From assembly GCF_050871315.1 (NCBI RefSeq), contig NZ_JBJLRE010000020.1: a DNA stretch of 64,000 nucleotides. One strand, 5' to 3'. The notes beneath the pieces were generated by a model. That model worked only from the letters and a program-made list of their open reading frames with translations. It was not told the DNA's origin and did not search any database. The position numbers were made by a program, and so were the translations under genes. The stretch is from Kineococcus gynurae. Lineage in GTDB: Bacteria > Actinomycetota > Actinomycetes > Actinomycetales > Kineococcaceae. Positions 44,533 through 53,261 of the stretch are shown here, one piece after another (the first letter of the stretch is position 1; the number at the start of each line of letters is the position of its first letter).

Positions 44533-44894
44533 GGAACCCCAAGCGGATGATGGCCGCCACCACGCTGCTCGCCGAGGCCTTCGTGGTGTTCTTCGCGACG
44601 CTGGTCGCCGCCCGCCTGTCCGAGGTGGAGCAGAACACGGCCCTGATCGCGGGCGGGGTTCTGCTGCTCCTCTGCCTGCTCTGCGCCGGGATGCTGCGTT
44701 CGCCCCGGGGCTACGCGTTCGGGTGGGTGCTGCAGGTCCTCATCGTGGCCTCCGGCTTCGTCGTGCCGGTCATGTTCGCCGTCGGTCTGGGGTTCGCGGT
44801 GATCTGGTTCTTCGCCGTGCGGATCGGCGACCGGATCGAACGGGAACGGGCCGAGTTCGTCGCCCGGCAGGAGGGCGGGGAGCCGACCCCCTGA
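44529..44894 (+). CDS. DUF4233 small membrane protein
   Basis: A 121-residue protein with four hydrophobic helices (TTLLAEAFVVFFATLVAA; ALIAGGVLLLLCLLCAGML; YAFGWVLQVLIVASGFVV; MFAVGLGFAVIWFFAV) and a charged C-terminus. DUF4233 genes follow folC across actinobacteria; the function is unknown. ATG overlaps the folC stop (ATGA), so it is translationally coupled. Confidence 0.9.
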   Translation: MRNPKRMMAATTLLAEAFVVFFATLVAARLSEVEQNTALIAGGVLLLLCLLCAGMLRSPRGYAFGWVLQVLIVASGFVVPVMFAVGLGFAVIWFFAVRIGDRIERERAEFVARQEGGEPTP

Positions 44895-45012
44895 GGGGTG
44901 GCTACGACCGGCGTGTCGCGGTCAAGGTGGGGGGGACGCGTGCCGAAGGAGGGGGAGCGGCGCCCGTCCGGGGCGCCCGGCCGCGGGATCGCCCGCAGAG
45001 GGGATCGCCGAC

Positions 45013-46461
45013 ATGAGGCAGCTGCGCGACCTGAAGGTCTCGACCAAACTGTTCGGGGCCTTCGGCCTGGCCGCCGCCCTCCTCGTGCTGGTCGGCTCGA
45101 TCGGCATCCTCAAGTTCCACCAGGCGCAGCAGCGCCTCGACGACCTCTACTCCCAGCGCATGACGGCCCTGCACGCGGCCGACTCCGCCCAGGTCGTCAT
45201 GACCAACGTCAGCAAGGACCTCGCGGACCTGCTGCTCGCCGACCCGGACGACAAGGCCGACGTCAAGACCCGGATGGACGGTCACGACGCCGAGCTCGAC
45301 CAGGCGCTCGCCGCCTGGCAGCAGGCCGGTCCGGTCGACGCCGCCGCCGTCAGCGCCATCACGACCGACCTCGCCGCCTTCCGGGCCGCCCGGGTCGGTC
45401 TGATCCCCTTCGCCGAGAGCAGCGACATCGAGGGCTACAAGGCCTACCGGGTCGTCCAGACCACCCCGATCCGGCAGAAGATGCAGAAGGAGCTCGACGC
45501 GGCCCAGGCCGGCGAGGTGGAGGCCGGGGCCGCGGCCGCGGCGGCGGGACGGCAGGCCTACCACCGCGGGGTCGTGGTGCTCGTCGCCCTGCTGGTCGGC
45601 GGGGTCCTGCTCTGCGCCGCCGTCGCGACCATGCTGTCGCGCAGCATCCTCGGTGCGCTGCGCCGGGTCGTCGAGGTCGTGGCCGGCCTGGCCGAGGGAC
45701 ACCTGGACCGCCGCGTGAACCTCGACCGCAAGGACGAGTTCGGCGAGATGGCCACGGCCCTGGACGCCTCCCTGAGCAGCCTCGGGCAGGTCATGGCGAA
45801 GATCGTCGACCACGCCCGGACGCTGCGCGGTTCCTCGGAGGCGTTGAGCATCAACATCTCCACGGTGGCCGCCGCCGGTGAGGAGATGACCGCGGCGATC
45901 CGCGAGATCTCCTCCTCGACGACCGACGCCTCCGCCGTCGCCGCCCAGGCGGTCGACGTCACCGCCACCACCAACGACACCCTGCAGCGGCTGAGCGCGT
46001 CGAGCCGCGAGATCGGCGACGTGGTCCGCCTCATCACCTCCATCGCCGAGCAGACCAACCTGCTGGCCCTCAACGCCACCATCGAGGCCGCTCGCGCCGG
46101 CGACGCCGGCAAGGGTTTCGCCGTCGTCGCCGGTGAGGTGAAGGAACTGGCCCAGCAGACCGCGCGGGCGACCGAGGACATCACCTCCCGCGTCTCCGCG
46201 ACCCAGTCCGACACCGCCGCCGCCACCGAGGCGATCAGCGAGATCTCCGAGGTCATCGCCCGCATCGACGCGTTGCAGACCACCATCGCCGCCGCCGTCG
46301 AGGAGCAGTCGGTCACCACCGCCGAGATGGTCCGCAACGTCACCGAGATCTCCGCGGGAGACGGCGGTCGGTCCTCGGCCGCCGGCGGCACCAGCACCGC
46401 GCAGCAGGTCCAGACCGTGTCCTCCGAGCTCGGCGACCTGGTCTCCCGCTTCCGTTACTGA
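45013..46461 (+). CDS. Methyl-accepting chemotaxis protein
   Basis: A chemoreceptor of 482 residues: TM1 at ~12-33, an extracytoplasmic four-helix-bundle sensor (~35-185), TM2 at ~188-208, HAMP (~210-262) and the signalling hairpin whose tip reads SIAEQTNLLALNATIEAARAG in outline (split: EQTNLLALNATIEAARAG). No clear C-terminal CheR-binding pentapeptide is seen. Its presence implies a chemotaxis system elsewhere in the genome. AGAGGGG lies 9 nt before the ATG. The ligand is unknown. Confidence 0.93.
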   Translation: MRQLRDLKVSTKLFGAFGLAAALLVLVGSIGILKFHQAQQRLDDLYSQRMTALHAADSAQVVMTNVSKDLADLLLADPDDKADVKTRMDGHDAELDQALAAWQQAGPVDAAAVSAITTDLAAFRAARVGLIPFAESSDIEGYKAYRVVQTTPIRQKMQKELDAAQAGEVEAGAAAAAAGRQAYHRGVVVLVALLVGGVLLCAAVATMLSRSILGALRRVVEVVAGLAEGHLDRRVNLDRKDEFGEMATALDASLSSLGQVMAKIVDHARTLRGSSEALSINISTVAAAGEEMTAAIREISSSTTDASAVAAQAVDVTATTNDTLQRLSASSREIGDVVRLITSIAEQTNLLALNATIEAARAGDAGKGFAVVAGEVKELAQQTARATEDITSRVSATQSDTAAATEAISEISEVIARIDALQTTIAAAVEEQSVTTAEMVRNVTEISAGDGGRSSAAGGTSTAQQVQTVSSELGDLVSRFRY

Positions 46462-46483
46462 GCCCGTGGGGCCCCCACCCGGA

Positions 46484-46504
46484 CCCCCGCCGCCCGGGCG
46501 GGGG
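46484..46504. terminator. Terminator between chemoreceptor and isomerase genes
   Basis: An 8-bp stem CCCCCGCC/GGCGGGGG with loop GCCCG lies between converging genes. Confidence 0.65.
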
Positions 46505-46553
46505 ACGGGGACGGCCCGCGGGTGAGACCGTCACCCCGCGCGGGCGCAGGTCC

Positions 46554-47339
46554 TCACCGGGTCGCGGCGAACGCGTCGCGGAACCGCTGCACGGCGACCG
46601 CGTCGTCCCCGGACGCCCACGCCTCCAGGCCGATCGTCCCCGCGTACCCGAGGTCGGCCAGCACGGTGGCCAGGAACGGGTACCCGATCTCTCCCGTGCC
46701 GGGTTCGCACCGTCCGGGCACGTCGGCAACCTGGATCTCCCCGATGTGGGTGATGCTGCGGCGCAGCAGGTCGGCGAGATTCCCCTCCCCGATCTGGGCG
46801 TGGTAGAGGTCGAGGTTCATCCGCAGGTGCGGGCTGCCGACGTGGGCCACCAGGGCCAGGCAGTCGGCAGCGGAGGCGAACGGCGTCCCCGGGTGGTCCA
46901 CGGCGAGGTTCAGGTTCTCGAGGGTGAACACGACGTCGTGCCGTTCGCCGAGAGCGGCCAGCCGTTCCAGGGTCCGTCCGGCGGCCAGCCACATGGACCC
47001 GGTGACGGGCCCGTGGTGCGGGCGCACCGGCAGACCCTGCGGTCCGAGACCGGTGCCGTGCAGGTTGAGGTTCGGACGGCCGAGGACGCGGGCCGCCGCG
47101 ATCGACTCCTCCGCCGTCGCCAGCAACCGGTCGGCCCCGGCCGGATCCACCAGTTCGCCGTCGAGGTAGCCGGTCATCGAGGTGAAGGTCGCCCCCGTCG
47201 CGGCCAGGGCGTCGAGGTCCTTGTCCGACCAGTCCCAGATCTCCACCGCGAAGCCCCACGCGTGCAGCTGCGCCACGCGGTCGACGACGGGGAGGTGGGT
47301 GAGCACCATCTCGGCGCAGACGGCCAGGTTCGCGCTCAT
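46554..47339 (-). CDS. Sugar phosphate isomerase/epimerase (hydroxypyruvate isomerase/IolI-like TIM barrel)
   Basis: A 261-residue AP-endonuclease-2-type TIM barrel. Metal-ligand regions are visible: FTLENLN, MNLDLYHAQIGEG, HIGEIQVADVPGR and IGLEAWASG. The pattern is closest to hydroxypyruvate isomerase (Hyi) and related inositol/sugar isomerases; the exact substrate is not determined. It overlaps the dehydrogenase stop (ATGA) and shares its LacI-type control. Confidence 0.85.
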   Translation of the reverse strand: MSANLAVCAEMVLTHLPVVDRVAQLHAWGFAVEIWDWSDKDLDALAATGATFTSMTGYLDGELVDPAGADRLLATAEESIAAARVLGRPNLNLHGTGLGPQGLPVRPHHGPVTGSMWLAAGRTLERLAALGERHDVVFTLENLNLAVDHPGTPFASAADCLALVAHVGSPHLRMNLDLYHAQIGEGNLADLLRRSITHIGEIQVADVPGRCEPGTGEIGYPFLATVLADLGYAGTIGLEAWASGDDAVAVQRFRDAFAATR

Positions 47340-48388
47340 GCGCCCACCCCGCCAGACACCCCGCCGGCCACCTTGGCCGGAACCCCCGTGCGCACGGACT
47401 CGATGCACGCCTCGGCCACCCGCAGCGCGCGCAGCGCGTCCCGGCCGCCGACCCGGGGGGCGCGCCCGAACCGGACGGCCTCGGCGAAACTCCGGAACTC
47501 GGCCGTGTAGGCCCCGGCGAACAGGGCGACGTCCCCCCGCGGGGTGTCGCTGCGTCGCCCCCGCGCGTCGGAGCGGTGGACGGCCGCGGCCGCGGTCTCG
47601 ACCGTGACGAGGCCACCGGAACCGAAGACCTCGGCGCGGACGTCGTAGCCGTAGGTGGCCGAGAAGCTCGCCTCCGCGGTGGCGATGGCCCCGTCGGAGA
47701 ACCGGATCGTGACCACGGCCGTGTCCAGGAGGCCGGCCGCCTTCGCCTCGGGGGCGACCAGGGCGTCGGCGACCGCGTGGACGGAGACCGGGTCGGCGTC
47801 GGGGTGGAGCCACAGCAGGGTGTCGAAGTCGTGGATCAGGGTGAGGCGGAAGATCGCCCACGCGGGGACGGCGAACGGGTCGGCGAGGCCGGGGTCGCGG
47901 GTCAGGCTGCGCAGCAGGTAGACCCGGCCGACCTCACCGGCCTCCACCGCGGCGCGGGCCGCCACGAAGTCGGGGTCGAAGCGACGGTTGAAACCCACCT
48001 GGAAGACGACGCCGGCCCGGTCGGTCGCCTCGATCCCGCGCTGCACCTCGGCCGTGGTCGACCCGGCGGGTTTCTCGCAGAAGACGGCCTTGCCGGCCTC
48101 GGCGGCGGCCACGACGAGGTCGGCGTGGGCCTCGGTGACGGCGGTGACGACCACCGCCTCGACCGCGGGGTCGGAGATCAGGGCCTGCGGGTCGGTGGAC
48201 GCACGGACGCCCCACGGCCCGGCCACCGCCTCGGCGGCCCCCGGACGGGGGTCGGCGACGGCGACCAACCGCGCCCCCCGCACCTCACCGGCCAGCAGGC
48301 GGGCGTGCGCCGACCCGATCCGTCCGGCACCGACGACCCCCACCCGTACCGGGTCCCGCGTCAGCAGCACGGTCTCCTCCACGTCCAC
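47336..48388 (-). CDS. Gfo/Idh/MocA-family oxidoreductase (inositol 2-dehydrogenase-like)
   Basis: NAD(P)-dependent sugar or polyol dehydrogenase, 350 residues. N-terminal Rossmann motif VGVVGAGRIGSAHARLL; CEKPAG carries the conserved Lys; HDFDTLLWL holds the conserved Asp/His region. Three GTG codons lie together; I choose the second (48388), which has AAGGAGG 5 nt upstream (48394-48400), whereas the first would have only 2 nt of spacing. The substrate may be myo-inositol or a related sugar, inferred from family and the adjacent isomerase. Confidence 0.87.
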   Translation of the reverse strand: MDVEETVLLTRDPVRVGVVGAGRIGSAHARLLAGEVRGARLVAVADPRPGAAEAVAGPWGVRASTDPQALISDPAVEAVVVTAVTEAHADLVVAAAEAGKAVFCEKPAGSTTAEVQRGIEATDRAGVVFQVGFNRRFDPDFVAARAAVEAGEVGRVYLLRSLTRDPGLADPFAVPAWAIFRLTLIHDFDTLLWLHPDADPVSVHAVADALVAPEAKAAGLLDTAVVTIRFSDGAIATAEASFSATYGYDVRAEVFGSGGLVTVETAAAAVHRSDARGRRSDTPRGDVALFAGAYTAEFRSFAEAVRFGRAPRVGGRDALRALRVAEACIESVRTGVPAKVAGGVSGGVGA

Positions 48389-48402
48389 CACGGCCTCCTT
48401 GC

Positions 48403-48430
48403 CTAGAGCGCTCTAGTTAGCGCGCTCTAG
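48403..48430. promoter_or_regulatory. LacI-family operator between Gfo/Idh and lacI-type genes
   Basis: CTAGAGCGCTCTAG (48403-48416) is a perfect 14-bp palindrome with the central CG typical of LacI/GalR sites. A second, imperfect copy (TTAGCGCGCTCTAG, 48417-48430) follows directly. Both lie between divergent genes, allowing joint control. Confidence 0.75.
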
Positions 48431-48484
48431 GGTGCGGGGCGGTTAGGCTGCTCGTCAAGCGGTCGGTGCGCGGACGGAGGACGG

Positions 48485-49567
48485 ATGGGGCGGGCGGTGA
48501 CGATGGCCGACGTCGCGCAGCGCGCGGGGGTGAGCCGGGCCCTGGTGTCGATCGTCATCCGGGGCGTGCCGGGGGCCAGCGAGGCCAACCGGGCCAGGGT
48601 CCTGCAGGCTGCGGCGGACCTCGACTTCCACCCGGACCAGCGGGCCCGCCTGCTCGGGTCCAGCCGCAGCCGGACGATCGGCGTCGTCCTCGGCATCGAC
48701 CACGCCTTCCACGCCCAGCTCGTCGCCGACCTCTACGCGTCCGTGGCCGCGACGGGCGGTGGCGGGGCCGGGTGGCGCCTCGCCGTCGAGCCGGTCGCGA
48801 GCTCGCGTCCCGAGCGCGAGGCCCTGCGGGCGCTGGTCGACCAGCGGTGCGAGGCTGCCCTGCTGCTCGGCCCCGGCTCGTCGACGGCGGAGCTGGCCGC
48901 GCTCGCCCGGCGGCTGCCCCTCGTGCTGCTGGCCCGCCGGGTCACCGATCCGGAGATCCGGACCGTGCGCACCGACGACGAGGCCGGGGCCCGGCTGGCC
49001 GTCGAGCACCTGCTCGCCCTGGGGCACCGACGCATCGCGCACCTGCACGGGGGACGGGCCCCCGGCGCGGCGGAACGGCGGGCGGGCTACCGCCGCGCCA
49101 TGGCCGCCGCCGGGCTGGAGCCCGAGCTGCTGGCGGGCGGGCTGGACGACGCGGCCGGGGAACGGGCCGCGCCGGAGGTCCTCCGCCCCGGCGGGCCGAC
49201 GGCCGTCCTGGCGTTCAACGACGCCTGTGCGCTCGGGCTGCTGCTGACCGCGCGGGCGCAGGGGGTCGAGGTCCCGCGGCGGCTCTCGATCGTGGGGTTC
49301 GACGACAGCGTGGTGGCCCGTTCCACGACGGTGGCCCTCACCACTGTCGCCCAGGACTCGGCCGCCATCGCGGCCCACGGGCTCCGCCTCGCCGTCGAGG
49401 CCGCGGACGGGGAACCCGGCGTCGGGGAGGCAGGGGGCGGAAAGGCAGGGAGCGGGGAGGTGGCGCGCCCGGGGACCGACGGGCGGGCCCGTCAGGTCGT
49501 CATCGCGCCCCGTCTGGTCGTCCGACGCACGACGGCCCCGCCACCCGGCCCCGACGAGACCGGGTGA
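48485..49567 (+). CDS. LacI-family transcriptional regulator
   Basis: A 360-residue repressor. HTH at residues ~7-30 (MADVAQRAGVSRALVSIVIRG) and hinge (RARLLGSSRS), followed by a periplasmic-binding-like sugar sensor (LAFNDACALGLLLTARAQGV; LSIVGFDDS). A Gly-rich insertion near residue 310 is unusual. GGAGG lies 4 nt before the ATG. It is divergent from the oxidoreductase-isomerase operon across a LacI operator, so it most likely represses that operon and itself until the sugar is present. Confidence 0.92.
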   Translation: MGRAVTMADVAQRAGVSRALVSIVIRGVPGASEANRARVLQAAADLDFHPDQRARLLGSSRSRTIGVVLGIDHAFHAQLVADLYASVAATGGGGAGWRLAVEPVASSRPEREALRALVDQRCEAALLLGPGSSTAELAALARRLPLVLLARRVTDPEIRTVRTDDEAGARLAVEHLLALGHRRIAHLHGGRAPGAAERRAGYRRAMAAAGLEPELLAGGLDDAAGERAAPEVLRPGGPTAVLAFNDACALGLLLTARAQGVEVPRRLSIVGFDDSVVARSTTVALTTVAQDSAAIAAHGLRLAVEAADGEPGVGEAGGGKAGSGEVARPGTDGRARQVVIAPRLVVRRTTAPPPGPDETG

Positions 49568-49579
49568 CGGGGCCGTCGA

Positions 49580-50023
49580 TCAACCGTCGATCAGGCCGTT
49601 GCGCACCGCGTGCTGCACGACGAGGTCGCGCACGGCACGGATCTGCGCCGCGGTGAGGGAGTCGACCCCCTCGACAAGGAGGTCGGTGATGTCGTCGCGC
49701 AGGTTGGCCGCGCTGGGGGACAGCTGCTCCCGACGCGCGGGCCCCCGGTCGTCACGGCGGTCGTTGTCGCGGCGGGGGTTGGCCCGGGGGGCCGACCGGG
49801 CCACGGGGGCCCCGGGGGAGAGCAGGCGCACCCGGGTGGCCTTGGGTCCGCGGTCGCCCGCGGCCGGCGTGAACTCGACGCGGGCCCCGATCCCGTACCC
49901 CTGCTGGTCGTCGAGGAGGTCGTTCACGTGGACGAACACGTCGTCGCCGCCGTCCTCGGTCTCGATGAACCCGAAACCCCGGTCGGTGTCGAACCGAACG
50001 ATCTTGCCTGTCGCCTGCTCCAC
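49580..50023 (-). CDS. Cold-shock-domain protein with C-terminal extension
   Basis: A 147-residue single-stranded nucleic-acid binder. Residues 1-66 are a cold-shock domain with RNP1 GFGFIE and RNP2 VFVHV. A basic Arg/Asp-rich linker (RRDNDRRDDRGPARR) leads to a helical C-terminal segment (DITDLLVEGVDSL...). Typical CspA proteins are about 67 residues, so the tail is an added domain, perhaps for oligomerisation or RNA binding. GTG 50023 has GAGGAGG 5 nt upstream. Confidence 0.88.
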   Translation of the reverse strand: MEQATGKIVRFDTDRGFGFIETEDGGDDVFVHVNDLLDDQQGYGIGARVEFTPAAGDRGPKATRVRLLSPGAPVARSAPRANPRRDNDRRDDRGPARREQLSPSAANLRDDITDLLVEGVDSLTAAQIRAVRDLVVQHAVRNGLIDG

Positions 50024-50183
50024 GGGAACCTCCTCACCGGGTGCGCGCACCCGTCCTGACGTCAGCCCTCAATCCTGCACCAGGACCACGGCCGGGTCCC
50101 CCCGGGGGACCCTGACCACGCTGCGCCGCGCCCCGTGTGCGACTGTCTGCCGACCGAGATGTCGAGATCGTGGGGAGCCACGC

Positions 50184-50606
50184 ATGGGCCTGGTGCACGA
50201 CGTGTTCGGCAAGGCGATGGGGCGGTGGCGCACCAGCGGTCACGTCCTCGACGCCGCGGGCGAACCCGTGGCCGACATCACCGGCAGCGACGTCTACGAG
50301 GACGGCCCCGGCGGGAACTGGATCGTGCACCACGTCGACGTCAGCATCGGCGGGGAACCGGTCAGGACGCTGGAACTGATCGGTGAGGGCGACCACGGGG
50401 TGCTCCTGCGCGCGTTCGAGGCGACGGGGGAACTGCACACGTCCACCGCCCACCGCCTCGCCGACGGTTCCATCCGGATCGACGGCGGGGACTCCCGGGC
50501 CACGTTCCGGATCGCTCCCGGTCGGGCCAGCGGGAGTGCCCTGTGGGAGCGCCGCAGCGGCCGCGACTGGGTGCGTTGGATGGACCTGCGCTTCGAGCGG
50601 GAATGA
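50184..50606 (+). CDS. Conserved hypothetical protein, possibly DUF1579/lipocalin-like
   Basis: A 140-residue soluble protein with no transmembrane segment. It alternates short beta-strand-like stretches (WIVHHVDVSIGGEPVRTLELIGEGDHGVLLRAFE, here in outline) and ends RWMDLRFERE. The pattern resembles small beta-barrel proteins that bind lipids, but I cannot assign a function. GGGGAG lies 6 nt before the ATG. It has its own terminator downstream. Confidence 0.65.
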   Translation: MGLVHDVFGKAMGRWRTSGHVLDAAGEPVADITGSDVYEDGPGGNWIVHHVDVSIGGEPVRTLELIGEGDHGVLLRAFEATGELHTSTAHRLADGSIRIDGGDSRATFRIAPGRASGSALWERRSGRDWVRWMDLRFERE

Positions 50607-50609
50607 CGC

Positions 50610-50649
50610 GGGGCCCGACCCGTCGGGTGGTCCCGGCGGGTCGGGCCCC
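50610..50649. terminator. Terminator between hypothetical gene and sugar porter
   Basis: A 13-bp perfect stem (GGGGCCCGACCCG and complement) with a 14-nt loop lies between converging genes. Confidence 0.8.
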
Positions 50650-50681
50650 GGACGGTCGTCGCCCGCGGGGGGTGCGCGGGC

Positions 50682-52115
50682 TCAGGTGCGGGCGGGGGTG
50701 TCCGCGCCCATGTCCTCCAGCTCCATGCCCTTGGTCTCCGGAACGGTCCTGAGCACGAAGACCAGCGAGAGCAGCGCCAGCACGGCGTAGAGGCCGTAGG
50801 CGAACTGCAGTCCGACCTCGGCGAGGGAGGGGAACGAGGTGGAGATGGCGAAGTTCGCCAGCCACTGCGCGGCCGCGGCGACCGCGAGGGCGGCGGCCCG
50901 GATCCGGTTCGGGAACATCTCCCCGAGCAGGACCCACACGACCGGCCCCCAGGTGGCCCCGAAGCAGACCACGTAGACGTTGGCCGCCACCACGGCCACC
51001 GGGCCCCAGGCGCCGGGCAGGGTCAGGTCCTCGCCGCTGCCGCTCGCCTGCGAGAACGCGACGGCCATCACCGTGAGCGCGGCGAACATCCCGGTGGACC
51101 CGGCGATCAGCAACGGTTTGCGCCCGATCCGGTCGACGGTCGCGATCGCGATGAGGGTCACCGCCACGTTGGTCACCGAGGTGATGACCGAGGTCGTGAA
51201 CGCCTGCGACTCGTCGAACCCGACCGACTGCCACAACGACGTCGAGTAGTAGAAGATCACGTTGATGCCGACGCCCTGCTGGAAGAACGAGAGCAGGATC
51301 CCCACCCAAACCACCGGGTGCAGCCCGAACCGCGGTCCGCGCAGGTCGCGCAGGCTCGGCCGGTCCTCCCGGTGCAGGCTGGTCTGGATCTGGGAGACCT
51401 TGCGCTGCAGCGCCTCGCGGTCGGTGACCCCGAGGACCTGCCCGAGCACGTCGGAGGCCTTGTCGAGCTGGCCGCGGGCGACGAGGAAGCGTGGGGACTC
51501 GGGCACGCCCAGGGCCAGCAGCCCCCAGACGACGGCGGGGACGACCCCGACCAGGAACATCCAGCGCCAGGCCTCCCAGCCGAACCAGGTCTCGTTGGCC
51601 GCACCCCCGCCGGAGTCGGCGATGACCGCGTCGGAGAGCAGGGCGGCGAAGATGCCGATGGTGATCGCCAGCTGCTGCAGCGAGGCGAGCCGACCGCGGA
51701 TGCGGGCCGGTGCGACCTCGGCGATGTAGGTCGGGGCGATGACCGAGGCCAGGCCCACGCCGACGCCGCCGACGACCCGCCAGAGCACCAGGTCCCACAC
51801 GGCGAAGGCGAACGCGGAGCCGATCGCGCCGATCGCGAACATGACCGCCCCGGCGACCATGACGGCCTTGCGACCGCGGCGGTCGGCCAGGCCGCCGGCG
51901 AACCAGGCACCCGCGGCCGCGCCGAGCAGGGCGCAGGAGACCGCGAACCCGGAGAGCGCCTCGGAGAGGCCGAACTGCTGGGTGACGGCGTCGACCGCGC
52001 CGTTGATGACGGAGGTGTCGAAACCGAAGAGGAAGCCGCCGATGGCGGCGACGACCGAGATGAGCACCACCTTGGCGGTGGCGCGTTCCCCGGCGACGGG
52101 GGAGGACTCAGGCAT
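50682..52115 (-). CDS. Sugar porter (MFS, major sugar transporter family)
   Basis: A 477-residue, 12-TM proton-coupled sugar or polyol importer. Family signatures: GGFLFGFDTSVING at TM1, GGLADRRGRKA between TM2 and TM3, PESPRFL before the central loop, QQGVGINVIFYYS in TM7 and PETKG at the end. The nearby inositol/sugar catabolic pair makes myo-inositol or a related sugar a possible substrate, but it lies outside that operon and this is inference. Confidence 0.9.
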   Translation of the reverse strand: MPESSPVAGERATAKVVLISVVAAIGGFLFGFDTSVINGAVDAVTQQFGLSEALSGFAVSCALLGAAAGAWFAGGLADRRGRKAVMVAGAVMFAIGAIGSAFAFAVWDLVLWRVVGGVGVGLASVIAPTYIAEVAPARIRGRLASLQQLAITIGIFAALLSDAVIADSGGGAANETWFGWEAWRWMFLVGVVPAVVWGLLALGVPESPRFLVARGQLDKASDVLGQVLGVTDREALQRKVSQIQTSLHREDRPSLRDLRGPRFGLHPVVWVGILLSFFQQGVGINVIFYYSTSLWQSVGFDESQAFTTSVITSVTNVAVTLIAIATVDRIGRKPLLIAGSTGMFAALTVMAVAFSQASGSGEDLTLPGAWGPVAVVAANVYVVCFGATWGPVVWVLLGEMFPNRIRAAALAVAAAAQWLANFAISTSFPSLAEVGLQFAYGLYAVLALLSLVFVLRTVPETKGMELEDMGADTPART

Positions 52116-52240
52116 GCCGGTGACTCCGAACCAGACGGTGCGCCGGCCCGGTCGGGTCGGACCGAGGGAGCCTGCCACGCCGCGTACGGCCCCGCCCGTC
52201 CAGATCCGGACCCGCCCCGCCGGGCGGGTGGGCCACCGGC

Positions 52241-52246
52241 TAGGGT
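52241..52246 (+). promoter_or_regulatory. -10 box (TAGGGT) of ndk
   Basis: TAGGGT ends 7 nt before the GTG at 52254: a leaderless promoter. Confidence 0.65.
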
Positions 52247-52253
52247 CGCCGCC

Positions 52254-52679
52254 GTGAGCGAAGCGCAGCGGACCCTCGTGCTCGTCAAGCCGGACGGCGT
52301 CCGGCGCAACCTCGCGGGGGAGGTGCTGGCCCGGATCGAGGCGAAGGGGTACACCCTCGTCGCGCTGGAGCTGCGCAGCGCCGACCGCGAGCTGCTGGCC
52401 GGGCACTACGCCGAGCACGAGGGTAAGCCGTTCTACGAGCCCCTGGTCGAGTTCATGCTCTCCGGGCCCGTGGTGGCCGCCGTCGTCGAGGGCCACCGGG
52501 TGATCGAGGGTTTCCGGTCGCTGGCCGGGACGACCGACCCGACCACCGCCGCCCCGGGCACCATCCGCGGGGACCTCGGCCGCGACTGGGGCCTCAAGGT
52601 CCAGCAGAACCTCGTGCACGGGTCGGACTCCCCGGAGTCGGCGGCGCGCGAGATCGGGCTCTGGTTCCCGAACCTCTGA
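52254..52679 (+). CDS. ndk: Nucleoside diphosphate kinase
   Basis: Balances NTP pools by phosphate transfer through a phospho-histidine. The 141-residue protein has VLVKPDGVRRNL at the N-terminus and the catalytic His122 in NLVHGSDS. The segment GRDWGLKVQQ just before it is the variant common in actinobacteria. Leaderless GTG start. In many actinobacteria ndk follows folC and DUF4233; here about 7 kb of unrelated genes lie between. Confidence 0.95.
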   Translation: MSEAQRTLVLVKPDGVRRNLAGEVLARIEAKGYTLVALELRSADRELLAGHYAEHEGKPFYEPLVEFMLSGPVVAAVVEGHRVIEGFRSLAGTTDPTTAAPGTIRGDLGRDWGLKVQQNLVHGSDSPESAAREIGLWFPNL

Positions 52680-52757
52680 GCCACCGATGAGTTCCTGAGC
52701 CCGCACCGGTCCACCGGGCGAACCCCTCGACGGGAGGGGCCGACGGAAGGCAACGAC

Positions 52758-53159
52758 ATGGCGCGCATGATCTTCGTCAACCTGCCGGTAGCGGACAAGG
52801 AACGGAGCAAGGCGTTCTTCACCGCGCTCGGGTTCGCCCTGAACCCCGGCTTCGAGGACGAGGGCACGGCCTGCGTCGTGCTCGAGGAGAACATCGTCGT
52901 CCTGGTCCACACGCCCGAGAAGTGGCAGCAGTTCCTCAAGGGCGAGCCGGCCCCGTCGGGCACCGTCGAGGTCATGCTGGCCCTCTCGGCGGAGTCCAAG
53001 GACGAGGCGGTGCAGCTCAAGGAGAGGGCGCTGGCCGCCGGCGGCTCGGCGTTCGCCGACGACATGGACTTCGGGTACATGTACGGGACCAGCTGGCGCG
53101 ACCCCGACGGTCACGTCTGGGAGGCGTCCTGGATGGACCCGGCGGCCATCCCGGGCTGA
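52758..53159 (+). CDS. VOC-superfamily (glyoxalase/bleomycin-resistance-like) protein
   Basis: A 133-residue protein with two beta-alpha-beta-beta-beta modules (MIFVNLPVADKERSKAFFTALGF; GTSWRDPDGHVWEASWMDP). The pattern is that of PhnB/VOC lyase-regulatory proteins; the metal-ligand set is not complete enough to name a reaction. GGAAGG lies 7 nt before the ATG. Confidence 0.85.
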   Translation: MARMIFVNLPVADKERSKAFFTALGFALNPGFEDEGTACVVLEENIVVLVHTPEKWQQFLKGEPAPSGTVEVMLALSAESKDEAVQLKERALAAGGSAFADDMDFGYMYGTSWRDPDGHVWEASWMDPAAIPG

Positions 53160-53261
53160 TCCGGCCCGGGGTCGGCCGCGGCGCAGGAGACCTCGACGGT
53201 CTCGCCCAGCGGTTCCCCGTCGCGCCCGCTCGTCAGGACCTGCCCCGGACCCGGGGGGCTG

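Noticed and set aside
53160..53261. Possible small gene between the VOC gene and acsA
   Set aside because: Short convergent gap without a credible start, ribosome site or conserved pattern.
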